NCBI RefSeq assembly: GCF_904426505.1
Contig: NZ_CAJGBN010000056.1
Span: 1-64,000 of the forward strand
Length of the DNA stretch: 64,000 nucleotides
Source of the DNA: Rubrivivax sp. A210
GTDB lineage: Bacteria; Pseudomonadota; Gammaproteobacteria; Burkholderiales; Burkholderiaceae_C
Reading direction: 5' to 3'
Part shown: in pieces, positions 53,131 through 62,608 of the stretch
Numbering within the stretch: position 1 is the stretch's first letter
How the letters are laid out: each line of letters opens with the position of its first letter
The notes under the pieces: model-generated
Told to the model about the DNA's origin: nothing
Seen by the model: the letters and a program-made list of their open reading frames with translations, nothing else
Database searches by the model: none
Position numbers and translations under genes: made by a program

Positions 53131-55461
53131 TCAGACCTTCTCGACGGTGACGGTGCCGAACATGGCGCCCAGCGCCGCCGTGGCGGCCAGGCCGGCAGCG
53201 ATGCGTACGCTGCCGTCGGCGAGGCTGATGTCTTCACGCGCCGGCAGTTCGAGCTTGGCGCCGCCCTGCCCCACCCGCACGCGGCCACCGGCCTGCAGGC
53301 CGAGCTGGCGCCACAGCGCGCTGGGCAGGCCGACCATGGGAGGCCGGGCGTCGGCGGTGAGCTGCAGCGAGGTGGCGCGGCGCACGCTGGCGTCGGTGGC
53401 GTAGATGGGCACGTCGGCGACGCGCTGCAGGCCGGCCGGTGTGGCGGCGGGAGCCGTCAGCACGGCGCCGCCGTTGTCCAGGCGCCCGGACAAGGTGGCG
53501 AGGTTGCCCAGGGCCTCGGCGCGCACTTGCTCGGCCGATTCCTGGTCGAAGCCCGGCAAGCCGAGCAGATTGCCCAGCACGCGCAGCACCTTCCAGCCCG
53601 GGCGCGCATCGCCCTGGGGCTTGACGACGCCATGGAAGCTCTGCAGCCGGCCTTCGGCATTGACGAAGGCGCCGGCGGTCTCGGTGAACGGGGCGATGGG
53701 CAGCATCACATCGGCCACATCGGCGGCCACATCCTTGAAGGCGGTGAGCGCGACCACCAGGCCCGATTCGGCCAGGCTCTTGCGCGCCGCGGCGGCATCG
53801 GCCGCATCGAGCACCGGCTCGGTGTTGAGCAGCAGCAGCGCCTTCATGGGCTGGCTCAGCATCTGGCCGGCATGGCGGCCGCCGGGGCCGGGCAGGGCGC
53901 CGACGAGCTGGGCGCCGACCGCGTTGGCGCCTTCGCCCAGATAGCCGCAGCTGGCACCGGTCTGGGCCGCGATCCACTGCGCCAGCGCCAGCAACGAGCC
54001 GGCCTGGGGATGCTGGGCAGCGGCGTTGCCGAGCAGCAGCGCCACGCGCTCGCCCGAGAGCAGGGCGTCGGCGATGGCCTGGGCTTCGGGGCCTGCCTTG
54101 CCGGCCATCGGTGCGGCCACGCCCTTGGCGGCAGCGATGGCGGCAGCCACGTCGGCCAGGCCCTGCACCCAGGCGGCGGGCGCCAGGGTCAGGCGGGCGG
54201 CCAGCGGCAGCAGCCAGTCGTCGTGCACTGCGTGCAGGCTCATCACACGGGCGCCGTGGCGGGCGGCCTGGCGCAGGCGCTGGGCAAAGAGCGGGTGGTC
54301 CTTGCGCAGGAAGGAGCCGATGACGAAGGCGCGGTCCAGCTTGGACAGCGCCGCCACCGAGGTACCCAGCCAGCGCGCACGGCCGGCCGGCGCGGTGTTG
54401 CCGAAGTCGGCGTGGCGGGTGCGGTGATCGATGCTCTGGCTGCCGATGCCACGCACCAGCTTGGCCAGCAGGTGCAGTTCCTCGACGGTCGACGAGACAT
54501 GGCCTATGGCGCCGATCTCGTTGACCGCGCCGGCGCCGAACTCGGCCTTGACGCGCTTGATGCCGTCGGCCACATAGCCGAGGGCGGTGTTCCAGTCGAC
54601 GGCCTGCCAGGTGCCGTTCTGCTTGATCATCGGCTGAGTCAGCCGCTGCTCGCTGTTCAGGGCCTCGTAGCTGTAGCGGTCGCGGTCGGCAATCCAGCAC
54701 TCGTTGACCGCGTCGTTCTCGAGCGGCACGACGCGCATCACCTTGCCGGCCTTGACCTGCACCACCAGGTTGGCGCCGGTGCTGTCGTGCGGGCTCACGC
54801 TCTTGCGGCGGCTCAGCTCCCAGGTGCGGGCGCTGTAGCGGAAGGGCTTGCTGGTGAGGGCGCCGACCGGGCAGATGTCGATCATGTTGCCCGACAACTC
54901 GCTGTCGACGCTGCCACCGGCGACGGTGGTGATCTCGCTGTGCTCGCCGCGGTGGATCATGCCGAGTTCCATCACGCCGGCCACCTCTTGGCCGAAGCGG
55001 ACGCAGCGCGTGCAATGGATGCAGCGGCTCATCTCTTCCATGCTGATGAGCGGGCCGACATCCTTGTGGAAGACGACGCGCTTTTCTTCGGCATAGCGCG
55101 ACGCGGTGCCGCCATAGCCCACCGCCAGATCCTGCAGCTGGCATTCGCCGCCCTGGTCGCAGATGGGGCAGTCCAGCGGGTGGTTGATGAGCAGGAACTC
55201 CATCACCGACTGCTGCGCCTTGAGCGCCTTGTCGCTGCGCGTGCGCACGACCATGCCGTTGGTGACCGGGGTCGCGCAGGCCGGCATGGGCTTGGGCATC
55301 TTCTCGACGTCGACCAGGCACATGCGGCAGTTGGCGGCGATCGAGAGCTTCTTGTGGTAGCAGAAGTGCGGTATGTACACGCCGGCCGCGTCGGCCGCGT
55401 GCATGACCATGCTGCCGTCGGGAACGGAGACCTTCTTGCCGTCGAGTTCGAGTTCGGCCAT
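53131..55461 (-). CDS. nuoG: NADH-quinone oxidoreductase subunit G
   Basis: NuoG is the large iron-sulfur subunit of the peripheral arm. The 776-residue protein has the N-terminal 2Fe-2S motif (PHFCYHKKLSIAANCRMCLVDV, ending near PACATPV), the H-x-C-x2-C-type N5 motif (INHPLDCPICDQGGECQLQ) and the N4 motif (CIHCTRCVRFGQEVAG, then NMIDICPVGALTSKPF). The extra N7 cysteines of the E. coli type are absent; that place reads SVSPHDSTGAN. ATG 55461 fits family start MAELELDGKKVSVPDG. A gap of 4 bases separates it from nuoF. Confidence 0.97.
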   Translation of the reverse strand: MAELELDGKKVSVPDGSMVMHAADAAGVYIPHFCYHKKLSIAANCRMCLVDVEKMPKPMPACATPVTNGMVVRTRSDKALKAQQSVMEFLLINHPLDCPICDQGGECQLQDLAVGYGGTASRYAEEKRVVFHKDVGPLISMEEMSRCIHCTRCVRFGQEVAGVMELGMIHRGEHSEITTVAGGSVDSELSGNMIDICPVGALTSKPFRYSARTWELSRRKSVSPHDSTGANLVVQVKAGKVMRVVPLENDAVNECWIADRDRYSYEALNSEQRLTQPMIKQNGTWQAVDWNTALGYVADGIKRVKAEFGAGAVNEIGAIGHVSSTVEELHLLAKLVRGIGSQSIDHRTRHADFGNTAPAGRARWLGTSVAALSKLDRAFVIGSFLRKDHPLFAQRLRQAARHGARVMSLHAVHDDWLLPLAARLTLAPAAWVQGLADVAAAIAAAKGVAAPMAGKAGPEAQAIADALLSGERVALLLGNAAAQHPQAGSLLALAQWIAAQTGASCGYLGEGANAVGAQLVGALPGPGGRHAGQMLSQPMKALLLLNTEPVLDAADAAAARKSLAESGLVVALTAFKDVAADVADVMLPIAPFTETAGAFVNAEGRLQSFHGVVKPQGDARPGWKVLRVLGNLLGLPGFDQESAEQVRAEALGNLATLSGRLDNGGAVLTAPAATPAGLQRVADVPIYATDASVRRATSLQLTADARPPMVGLPSALWRQLGLQAGGRVRVGQGGAKLELPAREDISLADGSVRIAAGLAATAALGAMFGTVTVEKV

Positions 55462-55465
55462 GGCT

Positions 55466-56798
<1,333 letters not shown>

Positions 56799-56806
<8 letters not shown>

Positions 56807-57287
56807 GGTCAGCCTTCAGCATCGCGAGCAGTTCGTCGAGCTTGTCATTGCTCATGAAGCTGAGCATCTGGCGGTCGTTCACCAGCAGCACCGGCGCATC
56901 GGCGCAGGCGCCCAGGCATTCGCTGGGCTGCACGGTGATCTTGCCGTCGGCCGTCGTGCCGTAGGGCTCGACGCCCAGGCGCTTGCAGACATGGTCCAGC
57001 GCCTTGTCGCCGTCGCGCAGCTGGCAGGGCAGGTTGGTGCAAACGTTGAGCTTGTAGCTGCCCACCGCCTGCTGGTTGTACATGTTGTAGAAGGTCGTGA
57101 CCTCGTGTACCGCGATGGGCGCCATGCCCAGGACGGCGCCCAGCGCCTCTTCGGACTCGGGCGAGACATGGCCTTGCTCATGCTGGATGATGGCCAGGCA
57201 GGCCATCACGGCCGAGACCTTTTGATCTGCGGGGTACTTGGCCACTTCCTTCGCGAAGAGGGCCAGGGTGGTGTCGGAAAACATCAT
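56799..57287 (-). CDS. nuoE: NADH-quinone oxidoreductase subunit E (N1a)
   Basis: NuoE carries the 2Fe-2S cluster N1a. The 162-residue protein has the helical N-terminal half (KYPADQKVSAVMACLAIIQHEQG), VTTFYNMYNQQAVG, and cluster cysteines in NVCTNLPCQLRD and SECLGACADAPVLLVND. The ATG at 57287 (MMFSD) or 57284 is preferred; the frame upstream has no homology. It lies 19 bases after nuoD and overlaps nuoF. Confidence 0.97.
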
Positions 57288-57306
57288 CGGTCGCTCGTTC
57301 TGTCGC

Positions 57307-58560
57307 TTATCGGTCGATCTCGCCGAACACGATGTCCATGGTGCCGATGATGGCCACGGCGTCGGCAATCATGTGGCCGCGCGCCATCTCGTCGAGGGCG
57401 GCCAGATGCGAGAAGCCAGGCGGCCTGATCTTCAGGCGGTAGGGCTTGTTGGCGCCGTCACTGACGAGGTAGATGCCGAACTCGCCCTTGGGGTGCTCGA
57501 CCGCCGCGTAGACCTCACCCTCGGGCACATGCATGCCTTCGGTGAAGAGCTTGAAGTGGTGGATCAGCTCTTCCATGTTGGACTTCATGTCCACACGCGC
57601 GGGCGGCGCCACCTTGTGGTTGTCGGTGATCACCGGGCCCGGGTTGGCGCGCAGCCAGGCGACGCACTGCTGGATGATGCGGTTGGACTGGCGCATCTCC
57701 TCGACGCGCACCAGGTAGCGGTCATAGGTGTCGCCATTGACGCCCACCGGCACATCGAAGTCCATGCGGCCGTAGACGTCGTAGGGCTGGTGCTTGCGCA
57801 GATCCCACTCGATGCCGGAGCCGCGCAGCATGGGGCCGCTGAAGCCGAGGTTGAGCGCGCGCTCGGGCGTGACGACGCCGATGCCGACGGTGCGCTGCTT
57901 CCAGATGCGGTTCTCGGTGAGCAGGGTCTCGTAGTCGTCGACGTTCTTCGGGAAGCGGCGGCAGAAGTCGTCGATGAAGTCGAGCAGGCTGCCCTGGCGA
58001 TTCTCGTTGAGCGCCTTGATCGCCTTCTCGTTCTTGATGCGGCTGACCTGGTACTGCGGCATGCGGTCGGGCAAGTCGCGGTAGACGCCGCCCGGGCGGA
58101 AGTAGGCCGCGTGCATGCGCGCACCCGACACCGCCTCGTACATGTCGAAGATGTCCTCACGCTCGCGGAAGCAGTAGATGAGGATGTTCATCGCACCGCA
58201 GTCGATGCCGTGCGCACCCAGCCAGAGCAGGTGGTTCAGCAGCCGCGTCAGTTCGGCGAACATCACACGGATGTACTGCGCGCGCACCGGCACCTCGATG
58301 CCGAGCAGGCGCTCGATGGCCAGGCAATAGGCCTGCTCGTTGACCATCATCGACACGTAGTCGAGGCGGTCCATGTAGGGCAGGTTCTGGATGAAGGTCT
58401 TGCTCTCGGCCAGCTTCTCGGTGGCGCGGTGCAGCAGGCCGATGTGCGGATCGGCGCGCTGGATGACCTCGCCGTCGAGCTCGAGCACCAGGCGCAGCAC
58501 GCCGTGCGCGGCCGGGTGCTGGGGGCCGAAATTGAGCGTGTAGTTCTTGATGTCGGCCAT
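57307..58560 (-). CDS. nuoD: NADH-quinone oxidoreductase subunit D
   Basis: NuoD (49-kDa homolog) forms the quinone-binding site with NuoB. The 417-residue protein opens NYTLNFGPQHPAAHGVLRLVLELDGE, and has the HRGTEKL-type segment HRATEKLAESKTF, YMDRLDYVSMM and the C-terminal FSHLAALDEMARGHMIADAVAIIGTMDIVFGEIDR segment in pieces typical of the family. It is separate from NuoC, not fused. It follows nuoC by one base. Confidence 0.98.
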   Translation of the reverse strand: MADIKNYTLNFGPQHPAAHGVLRLVLELDGEVIQRADPHIGLLHRATEKLAESKTFIQNLPYMDRLDYVSMMVNEQAYCLAIERLLGIEVPVRAQYIRVMFAELTRLLNHLLWLGAHGIDCGAMNILIYCFREREDIFDMYEAVSGARMHAAYFRPGGVYRDLPDRMPQYQVSRIKNEKAIKALNENRQGSLLDFIDDFCRRFPKNVDDYETLLTENRIWKQRTVGIGVVTPERALNLGFSGPMLRGSGIEWDLRKHQPYDVYGRMDFDVPVGVNGDTYDRYLVRVEEMRQSNRIIQQCVAWLRANPGPVITDNHKVAPPARVDMKSNMEELIHHFKLFTEGMHVPEGEVYAAVEHPKGEFGIYLVSDGANKPYRLKIRPPGFSHLAALDEMARGHMIADAVAIIGTMDIVFGEIDR

Positions 58561-58561
58561 A

Positions 58562-59161
58562 TCAGTGCAGACCGCCGTAGTTGTCCTCGCGCACGACGCG
58601 CGGCACGATCTCGCGCGGCTCGATGCTCACGGGCTGGTAGATGACGCGCTTCTTCTCGGGGTCGTAGCGCATCTCGACATGGCCGGTGACCGGGAAGTCC
58701 TTGCGCATCGGGTGGCCGATGAAGCCGTAGTCGGTGAGGATGCGGCGCAGGTCGAGGTGGCCCTCGAAAAGGATGCCGAAGAGATCGAAGGCCTCGCGCT
58801 CGAACCAGTTGGCACTGGTCCAGAGTTCGGTGACCGAGGCCACCGCGGGCATCTCGTCATCGGGCGCGTAGACCTTCAGGCGCACGCGCCAGTTGTGGGT
58901 GATCGACAGCAAATGGGAGACGATGCCGTAGCGCCGACCCTCCCAGGGCTGGTTCTGGTATTCCGAGTAATCGAGGCCGCAGAGGTCGATCAGCTGCTCG
59001 AAGCGCAGCGTGGCGTCGTCGCGCAGCAGCTTGGCGATCTCGTGGTAATCGGCGGCATCCACGGTGACCGTGATCTCGCCGCGGTCGCGCACCAGCGCCT
59101 TGAGCCGGGGGCCGAGTGCGGCTTCGAGCGCCGCCTGCAGGTTGTCGAGCTTGAGCGTCAT
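58562..59161 (-). CDS. nuoC: NADH-quinone oxidoreductase subunit C
   Basis: NuoC (30-kDa homolog) is a peripheral-arm scaffold subunit. The 199-residue protein has DLCGLDYSEY, RYGIVSHLLSITHNWRVRLK and the family signature ERE-AFDLFGILFEGHLDLRRILTDYGF, followed by HPMRKDFPVTG. ATG 59161 gives the usual length. It starts 4 bases after nuoB ends. Confidence 0.97.
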   Translation of the reverse strand: MTLKLDNLQAALEAALGPRLKALVRDRGEITVTVDAADYHEIAKLLRDDATLRFEQLIDLCGLDYSEYQNQPWEGRRYGIVSHLLSITHNWRVRLKVYAPDDEMPAVASVTELWTSANWFEREAFDLFGILFEGHLDLRRILTDYGFIGHPMRKDFPVTGHVEMRYDPEKKRVIYQPVSIEPREIVPRVVREDNYGGLH

Positions 59162-59165
59162 CGTG

Positions 59166-59642
<477 letters not shown>

Positions 59643-59670
59643 AGATGTTGTCTCCTGGTGACCTTGACGG

Positions 59671-60030
59671 TCATTCCCAATCGAGCGCGCCCTTCTTCCA
59701 TTCGTACACGAAGCCGACCACGAGGATGCCGAGGAAGACCATCATCGCCCAGAAGCCTGACGCGCCGATTTCGCGCAGCGACACGGCCCAGGGGAAGAGA
59801 AAGGCGATCTCAAGGTCGAACAGGATGAAGAGGATGGCAACGAGGTAGTAGCGCACGTCGAACTTCATGCGCGCGTCCTCGAAGGCCTCGAAGCCGCATT
59901 CATAGGGACTGTTCTTGGCCGCGTCGGGGCGGTTGGGGCCCATCACGAAGCCGAGCACCTGGGGCACGATGCCGATGGCAACGCCCACGAGGATGAAGAG
60001 GATCACGGGCAGGTAGTTCTGGAGTTCCAT
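59671..60030 (-). CDS. nuoA: NADH-quinone oxidoreductase subunit A
   Basis: NuoA is the small three-helix subunit next to the quinone site. The 119-residue protein has helix 1 (YLPVILFILVGVAIGIVPQVLG), the loop KNSPYECGFEAFEDARMKFDVRYYL in segments typical of the family (with the conserved Cys), and two further helices. It is the first gene of the nuo operon. The ATG lacks a strong Shine-Dalgarno, and a terminator-like hairpin ends only 37 bases upstream. Confidence 0.97.
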   Translation of the reverse strand: MELQNYLPVILFILVGVAIGIVPQVLGFVMGPNRPDAAKNSPYECGFEAFEDARMKFDVRYYLVAILFILFDLEIAFLFPWAVSLREIGASGFWAMMVFLGILVVGFVYEWKKGALDWE

Positions 60031-60067
60031 CGCGTCGTCAGCATTCGGTCAGGTTGCAATCGACCAC

Positions 60068-60114
60068 AAAAAAGCGCGCCGGGCCAGTCGCCGTGCGACT
60101 GCGTCGGGCGCGCC
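60068..60114 (-). terminator. Intrinsic terminator between tRNA-Leu and nuoA
   Basis: On the minus strand a long stem (GGCGCGC with its complement GCGCGCC, plus an inner CAGTCG/CGACTG hairpin) is followed immediately by six T (60073-60068). This is a textbook intrinsic terminator. It should end the tRNA-Leu transcript, but it also stands between that promoter and nuoA, leaving only 37 bases for a separate nuo promoter. Confidence 0.7.
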
Positions 60115-60230
60115 CTTGAGCGCCTTGTGTGCGTCTCAGGTGCCGGTGCCTTTGCCTGGGCTCATACCTGGGCCAATACCGGACCTGACTTCATGCACCC
60201 AATGTGTCTCGCTCCGGGTTCCCGTTGTTC

Positions 60231-60315
60231 TGGTGCCGACGGCGAGACTCGAACTCGCACAGCTTTCGCCACTACCCCCTCAAGATAGCGTGTCTACCAA
60301 TTTCACCACGTCGGC
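60231..60315 (-). tRNA. tRNA-Leu (anticodon GAG)
   Basis: The 85-base gene folds as a class II tRNA: acceptor GCCGACG pairs with CGTCGGC before the encoded CCA end; the D arm has GGTAGAC; the anticodon arm CTATC-TTGAGGG-type loop carries GAG; a long variable arm (GTGGCGAAAGCTGT region) follows; the T arm reads GAGTTCGAGTCTC. It reads CUC/CUU leucine codons. The terminator at 60068-60114 lies downstream. Confidence 0.96.
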
Positions 60316-60381
60316 AAGACGTTCTTCTTACTCGGGTCTGCTACCCGGCGGCCTGAGGATGTGGCCGCTGGCAAGCTCAAA

Positions 60382-60387
60382 ATTCTA
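60382..60387 (-). promoter_or_regulatory. Promoter of tRNA-Leu
   Basis: TAGAAT is a good -10 box with CTGGAA 17 bases upstream as a weak -35. Transcription would start about 60 bases before the mature tRNA. It lies in the 106-bp gap after secG. Confidence 0.5.
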
Positions 60388-60421
60388 GCGTGAAAACTGC
60401 GCGTTTCCAGCCAATGACCGA

Positions 60422-60817
60422 CTACTTGGATGCGGCCGCGGCGGGCGCAGGAACGGGCAGCGGCACGGTCACCGTGGACGGCGCCGAGGCGGCACCCGGG
60501 ATCACGGCCGCATCGGGCGCGCTGGCGGCCACGGCGGCGCGGTCAAGCACGCTCGAGCCCGCGACACCGCGCGCATCGCCACGGCTGCCCAGGTAGGTCA
60601 GCGCCAGCGTACACAGGAAGAAGGCGGTGGCGCAGGCGGCCGTTGCGCGCGACAGGAAGTTGGCGCTGCCGGTGGCGCCAAACAGGCTGCCCGAGGCTCC
60701 GCTGCCGAAGGAGGCACCCATGTCGGCGCCCTTGCCGTGCTGGATCAGCACGAGGCCGATCATGGCCAGCGCCGACAGCAGTTGCACGGCCAGGATGAGG
60801 GTCATCCAGATTTGCAT
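60422..60817 (-). CDS. secG: Preprotein translocase subunit SecG
   Basis: SecG is a two-helix accessory subunit of the SecYEG channel. The 131-residue protein has helix 1 (ILAVQLLSALAMIGLVLIQHGKGADMG, broken by ordinary residues), the cytoplasmic conserved GASFGSGASGSLFGATGSANFLSR segment in pieces, and helix 2 (ATAFFLCTLALTYLG). The Ala/Pro-rich C-terminal tail is typical in betaproteobacteria. ATG 60817 was chosen over an in-frame TTG six bases upstream. It follows tpiA by 25 bases. Confidence 0.95.
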   Translation of the reverse strand: MQIWMTLILAVQLLSALAMIGLVLIQHGKGADMGASFGSGASGSLFGATGSANFLSRATAACATAFFLCTLALTYLGSRGDARGVAGSSVLDRAAVAASAPDAAVIPGAASAPSTVTVPLPVPAPAAAASK

Positions 60818-60842
60818 GATCAAAAGTCTCCGCGATATGAAC

Positions 60843-61583
60843 TCAGGGGGCGGCGCGACAGATGGCGATGAAGTCGGCCGCCTTGAGCGCCGCCCCGCCT
60901 ATCAGTCCGCCGTCGATGTCGGCTTGCGCGAACAGCGTGGCCGCGTTGTCGGCCTTGACGCTGCCGCCGTAGATGATGCGCATCTGGTCACCGCGGCCGG
61001 TGGCCGCCTGCAGCTGCGCGCGCAGCACGGCGTGTACGGCCTGCGCCTGCTCCGGCGTGGCGGTGCGGCCGGTGCCGATGGCCCACACAGGCTCATAGGC
61101 CACCACCATCTCGGCGGCGCAATGGGCCAGTTGGTGGATGACGACCGAGAGCTGGCGCTTGACCACGGCCTCGGTCTGGCCGGCCTCGCGCTCGGCCAGG
61201 GTCTCGCCGACGCAGACGATGGGCGTGACGCCGCGGGCCAGTGCAGCCTGCGCCTTGAGCGCCACCAGGGCATCGCTTTCGGCGTGGTAGGCGCGGCGCT
61301 CGGAGTGGCCGACGATGGCGTAGCGGCAGCCGCACTCGTGCAGCATGGCCGCCGAGACCTCGCCGGTGTAGGCGCCCTGCTCGTGCGCCGAGACGTCCTG
61401 CGCTCCCCAGCGGATGTCGCTGCCGGCCAGCGTGGCGGCAGTCTCGTTGAGAAAGACGAAGGGCACGCAGACGGCGACATCGGCGCCATAGGGCCGTCCG
61501 CCCGCCAGCGCGGCCAGCAGTTCGGCATTGGCCGGACGGCTGCCATGCATCTTCCAGTTGCCCACCACCAGATTGCGTCGCAT
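60843..61583 (-). CDS. tpiA: Triosephosphate isomerase
   Basis: TpiA interconverts dihydroxyacetone phosphate and glyceraldehyde 3-phosphate in glycolysis and gluconeogenesis. The 246-residue protein has NWKMHG (catalytic Lys11), IVGHSERR (electrophilic His), AYEPVWAIGTG (catalytic Glu) and phosphate loop IIYGGSVKADNA. AGGAAG lies 5 bases before ATG 61583. It is followed by secG and preceded within 10 bases by the quinone oxidoreductase. Confidence 0.97.
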   Translation of the reverse strand: MRRNLVVGNWKMHGSRPANAELLAALAGGRPYGADVAVCVPFVFLNETAATLAGSDIRWGAQDVSAHEQGAYTGEVSAAMLHECGCRYAIVGHSERRAYHAESDALVALKAQAALARGVTPIVCVGETLAEREAGQTEAVVKRQLSVVIHQLAHCAAEMVVAYEPVWAIGTGRTATPEQAQAVHAVLRAQLQAATGRGDQMRIIYGGSVKADNAATLFAQADIDGGLIGGAALKAADFIAICRAAP

Positions 61584-61593
61584 CGTTCTTCCT

Positions 61594-62583
61594 TCAGTCC
61601 CAGGTGAGGACGATCTTGCCCACATGCGTGCTCGATTCCATCAGCGCGTGCGCCTCGGCGGCACGCGCCGCCGGGAACACCTGGTGGATCACCGGCTTCA
61701 CGCGCCCCGATTCGAGCAGCGGCCAGGCCTGCTCGCGCAACTGCCGCGCCAGCACCGTCTTGTAAGCCACTGAGCGCGGGCGCAGCGTCGAGCCGGTGAT
61801 CGTGAGCCGCTTGCGCAGCACGAGTCCGGCATCGATCTGCGCCTTGACGCCGCCCTGGACCGCGATCAGCGCCAGGCGGCCGTCGTCGGCCATGCAGTCG
61901 ATCTCGCGCGCCAGGTAGTCGCCGGCCACCATGTCGAGCACGACATCGGCGCCGCTGCCGCCGGTGAGGCGCTTGACCTCGGCGGCGAAATCCTGCGTGC
62001 GGTAGTTGATGGCGTGGTCGGCGCCGAGGGCCAGGCAGGCGGCGCACTTGTCGTCGCTGCCGGCGGTGACGATCACGCTGGCACCCATTGCCTTGGCCAG
62101 CTGGATGGCGGTGACGCCGATGCCGCTGGAGCCGCCCTGCACCAGCAGGGTCTCGCCCGCCTTGAGGCCGGCGATCTGGAACACGTTCTGCCAGACGGTG
62201 AAGAAGGTCTCGGGCAGGCTCGCCGCCTCGACCATGTTCAGCCCCTTGGGCAGCGGCAGGCACTGGCCCGCCGGCGCGACGCAGAACTCGGCATAGCCGC
62301 CACCGGCCACCAGCGCGCAGACCGCGTCACCTAGGGCCAGGCCGGCAGCCGCCAGATCGTCGGCGGCGCCGCCGGCCACGGTGCCGGCGATCTCGAGGCC
62401 CGGCAGGTCCGACACGCCAGGCGGCATCGGGTACAGACCCTTGCGCTGCAGCACATCGGGGCGGTTGACGCCCGAAGCCTGCACCGCGATGAGCAACTCG
62501 CCCGGGCCAGGCTCGGGCGTGGGCCGCTCACAGGGCCGCAGGACGTCGGGCCCGCCGGGAGCCGAGATCTCGATCGCGCGCAT
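61594..62583 (-). CDS. NAD(P)H:quinone oxidoreductase (zinc-free MDR, PIG3-like)
   Basis: This 329-residue medium-chain dehydrogenase/reductase has GVNRPDVLQRKGLYPMPPGVSD, the NADPH site LVQGGSSGIGVTAIQLAKAMGASV and GSTLRPRSVAYKTVLARQLRE, all typical of the PIG3/Qor group, which lacks catalytic zinc. It likely reduces quinones or reactive carbonyls with NADPH. ATG 62583 marks the start of homology; the longer frame upstream is an artefact of the pnp 3' end. It lies 25 bases after pnp and 10 bases before tpiA. Confidence 0.9.
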   Translation of the reverse strand: MRAIEISAPGGPDVLRPCERPTPEPGPGELLIAVQASGVNRPDVLQRKGLYPMPPGVSDLPGLEIAGTVAGGAADDLAAAGLALGDAVCALVAGGGYAEFCVAPAGQCLPLPKGLNMVEAASLPETFFTVWQNVFQIAGLKAGETLLVQGGSSGIGVTAIQLAKAMGASVIVTAGSDDKCAACLALGADHAINYRTQDFAAEVKRLTGGSGADVVLDMVAGDYLAREIDCMADDGRLALIAVQGGVKAQIDAGLVLRKRLTITGSTLRPRSVAYKTVLARQLREQAWPLLESGRVKPVIHQVFPAARAAEAHALMESSTHVGKIVLTWD

Positions 62584-62608
62584 CGCTGGTGCTGCTGGCT
62601 CGGCCTGA

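Noticed and set aside
60170..60232. Short GTG-started frame (about 20 codons) between tRNA-Leu and the terminator
   Set aside because: The only Shine-Dalgarno-like sequence is too far from the start, and no conservation can be judged; kept only as part of the unexplained nuo leader.
60116..60388. Plus-strand open frame of 90 codons
   Set aside because: It runs antisense through tRNA-Leu and its promoter; it is a known type of false gene over tRNAs and has no ribosome binding site.
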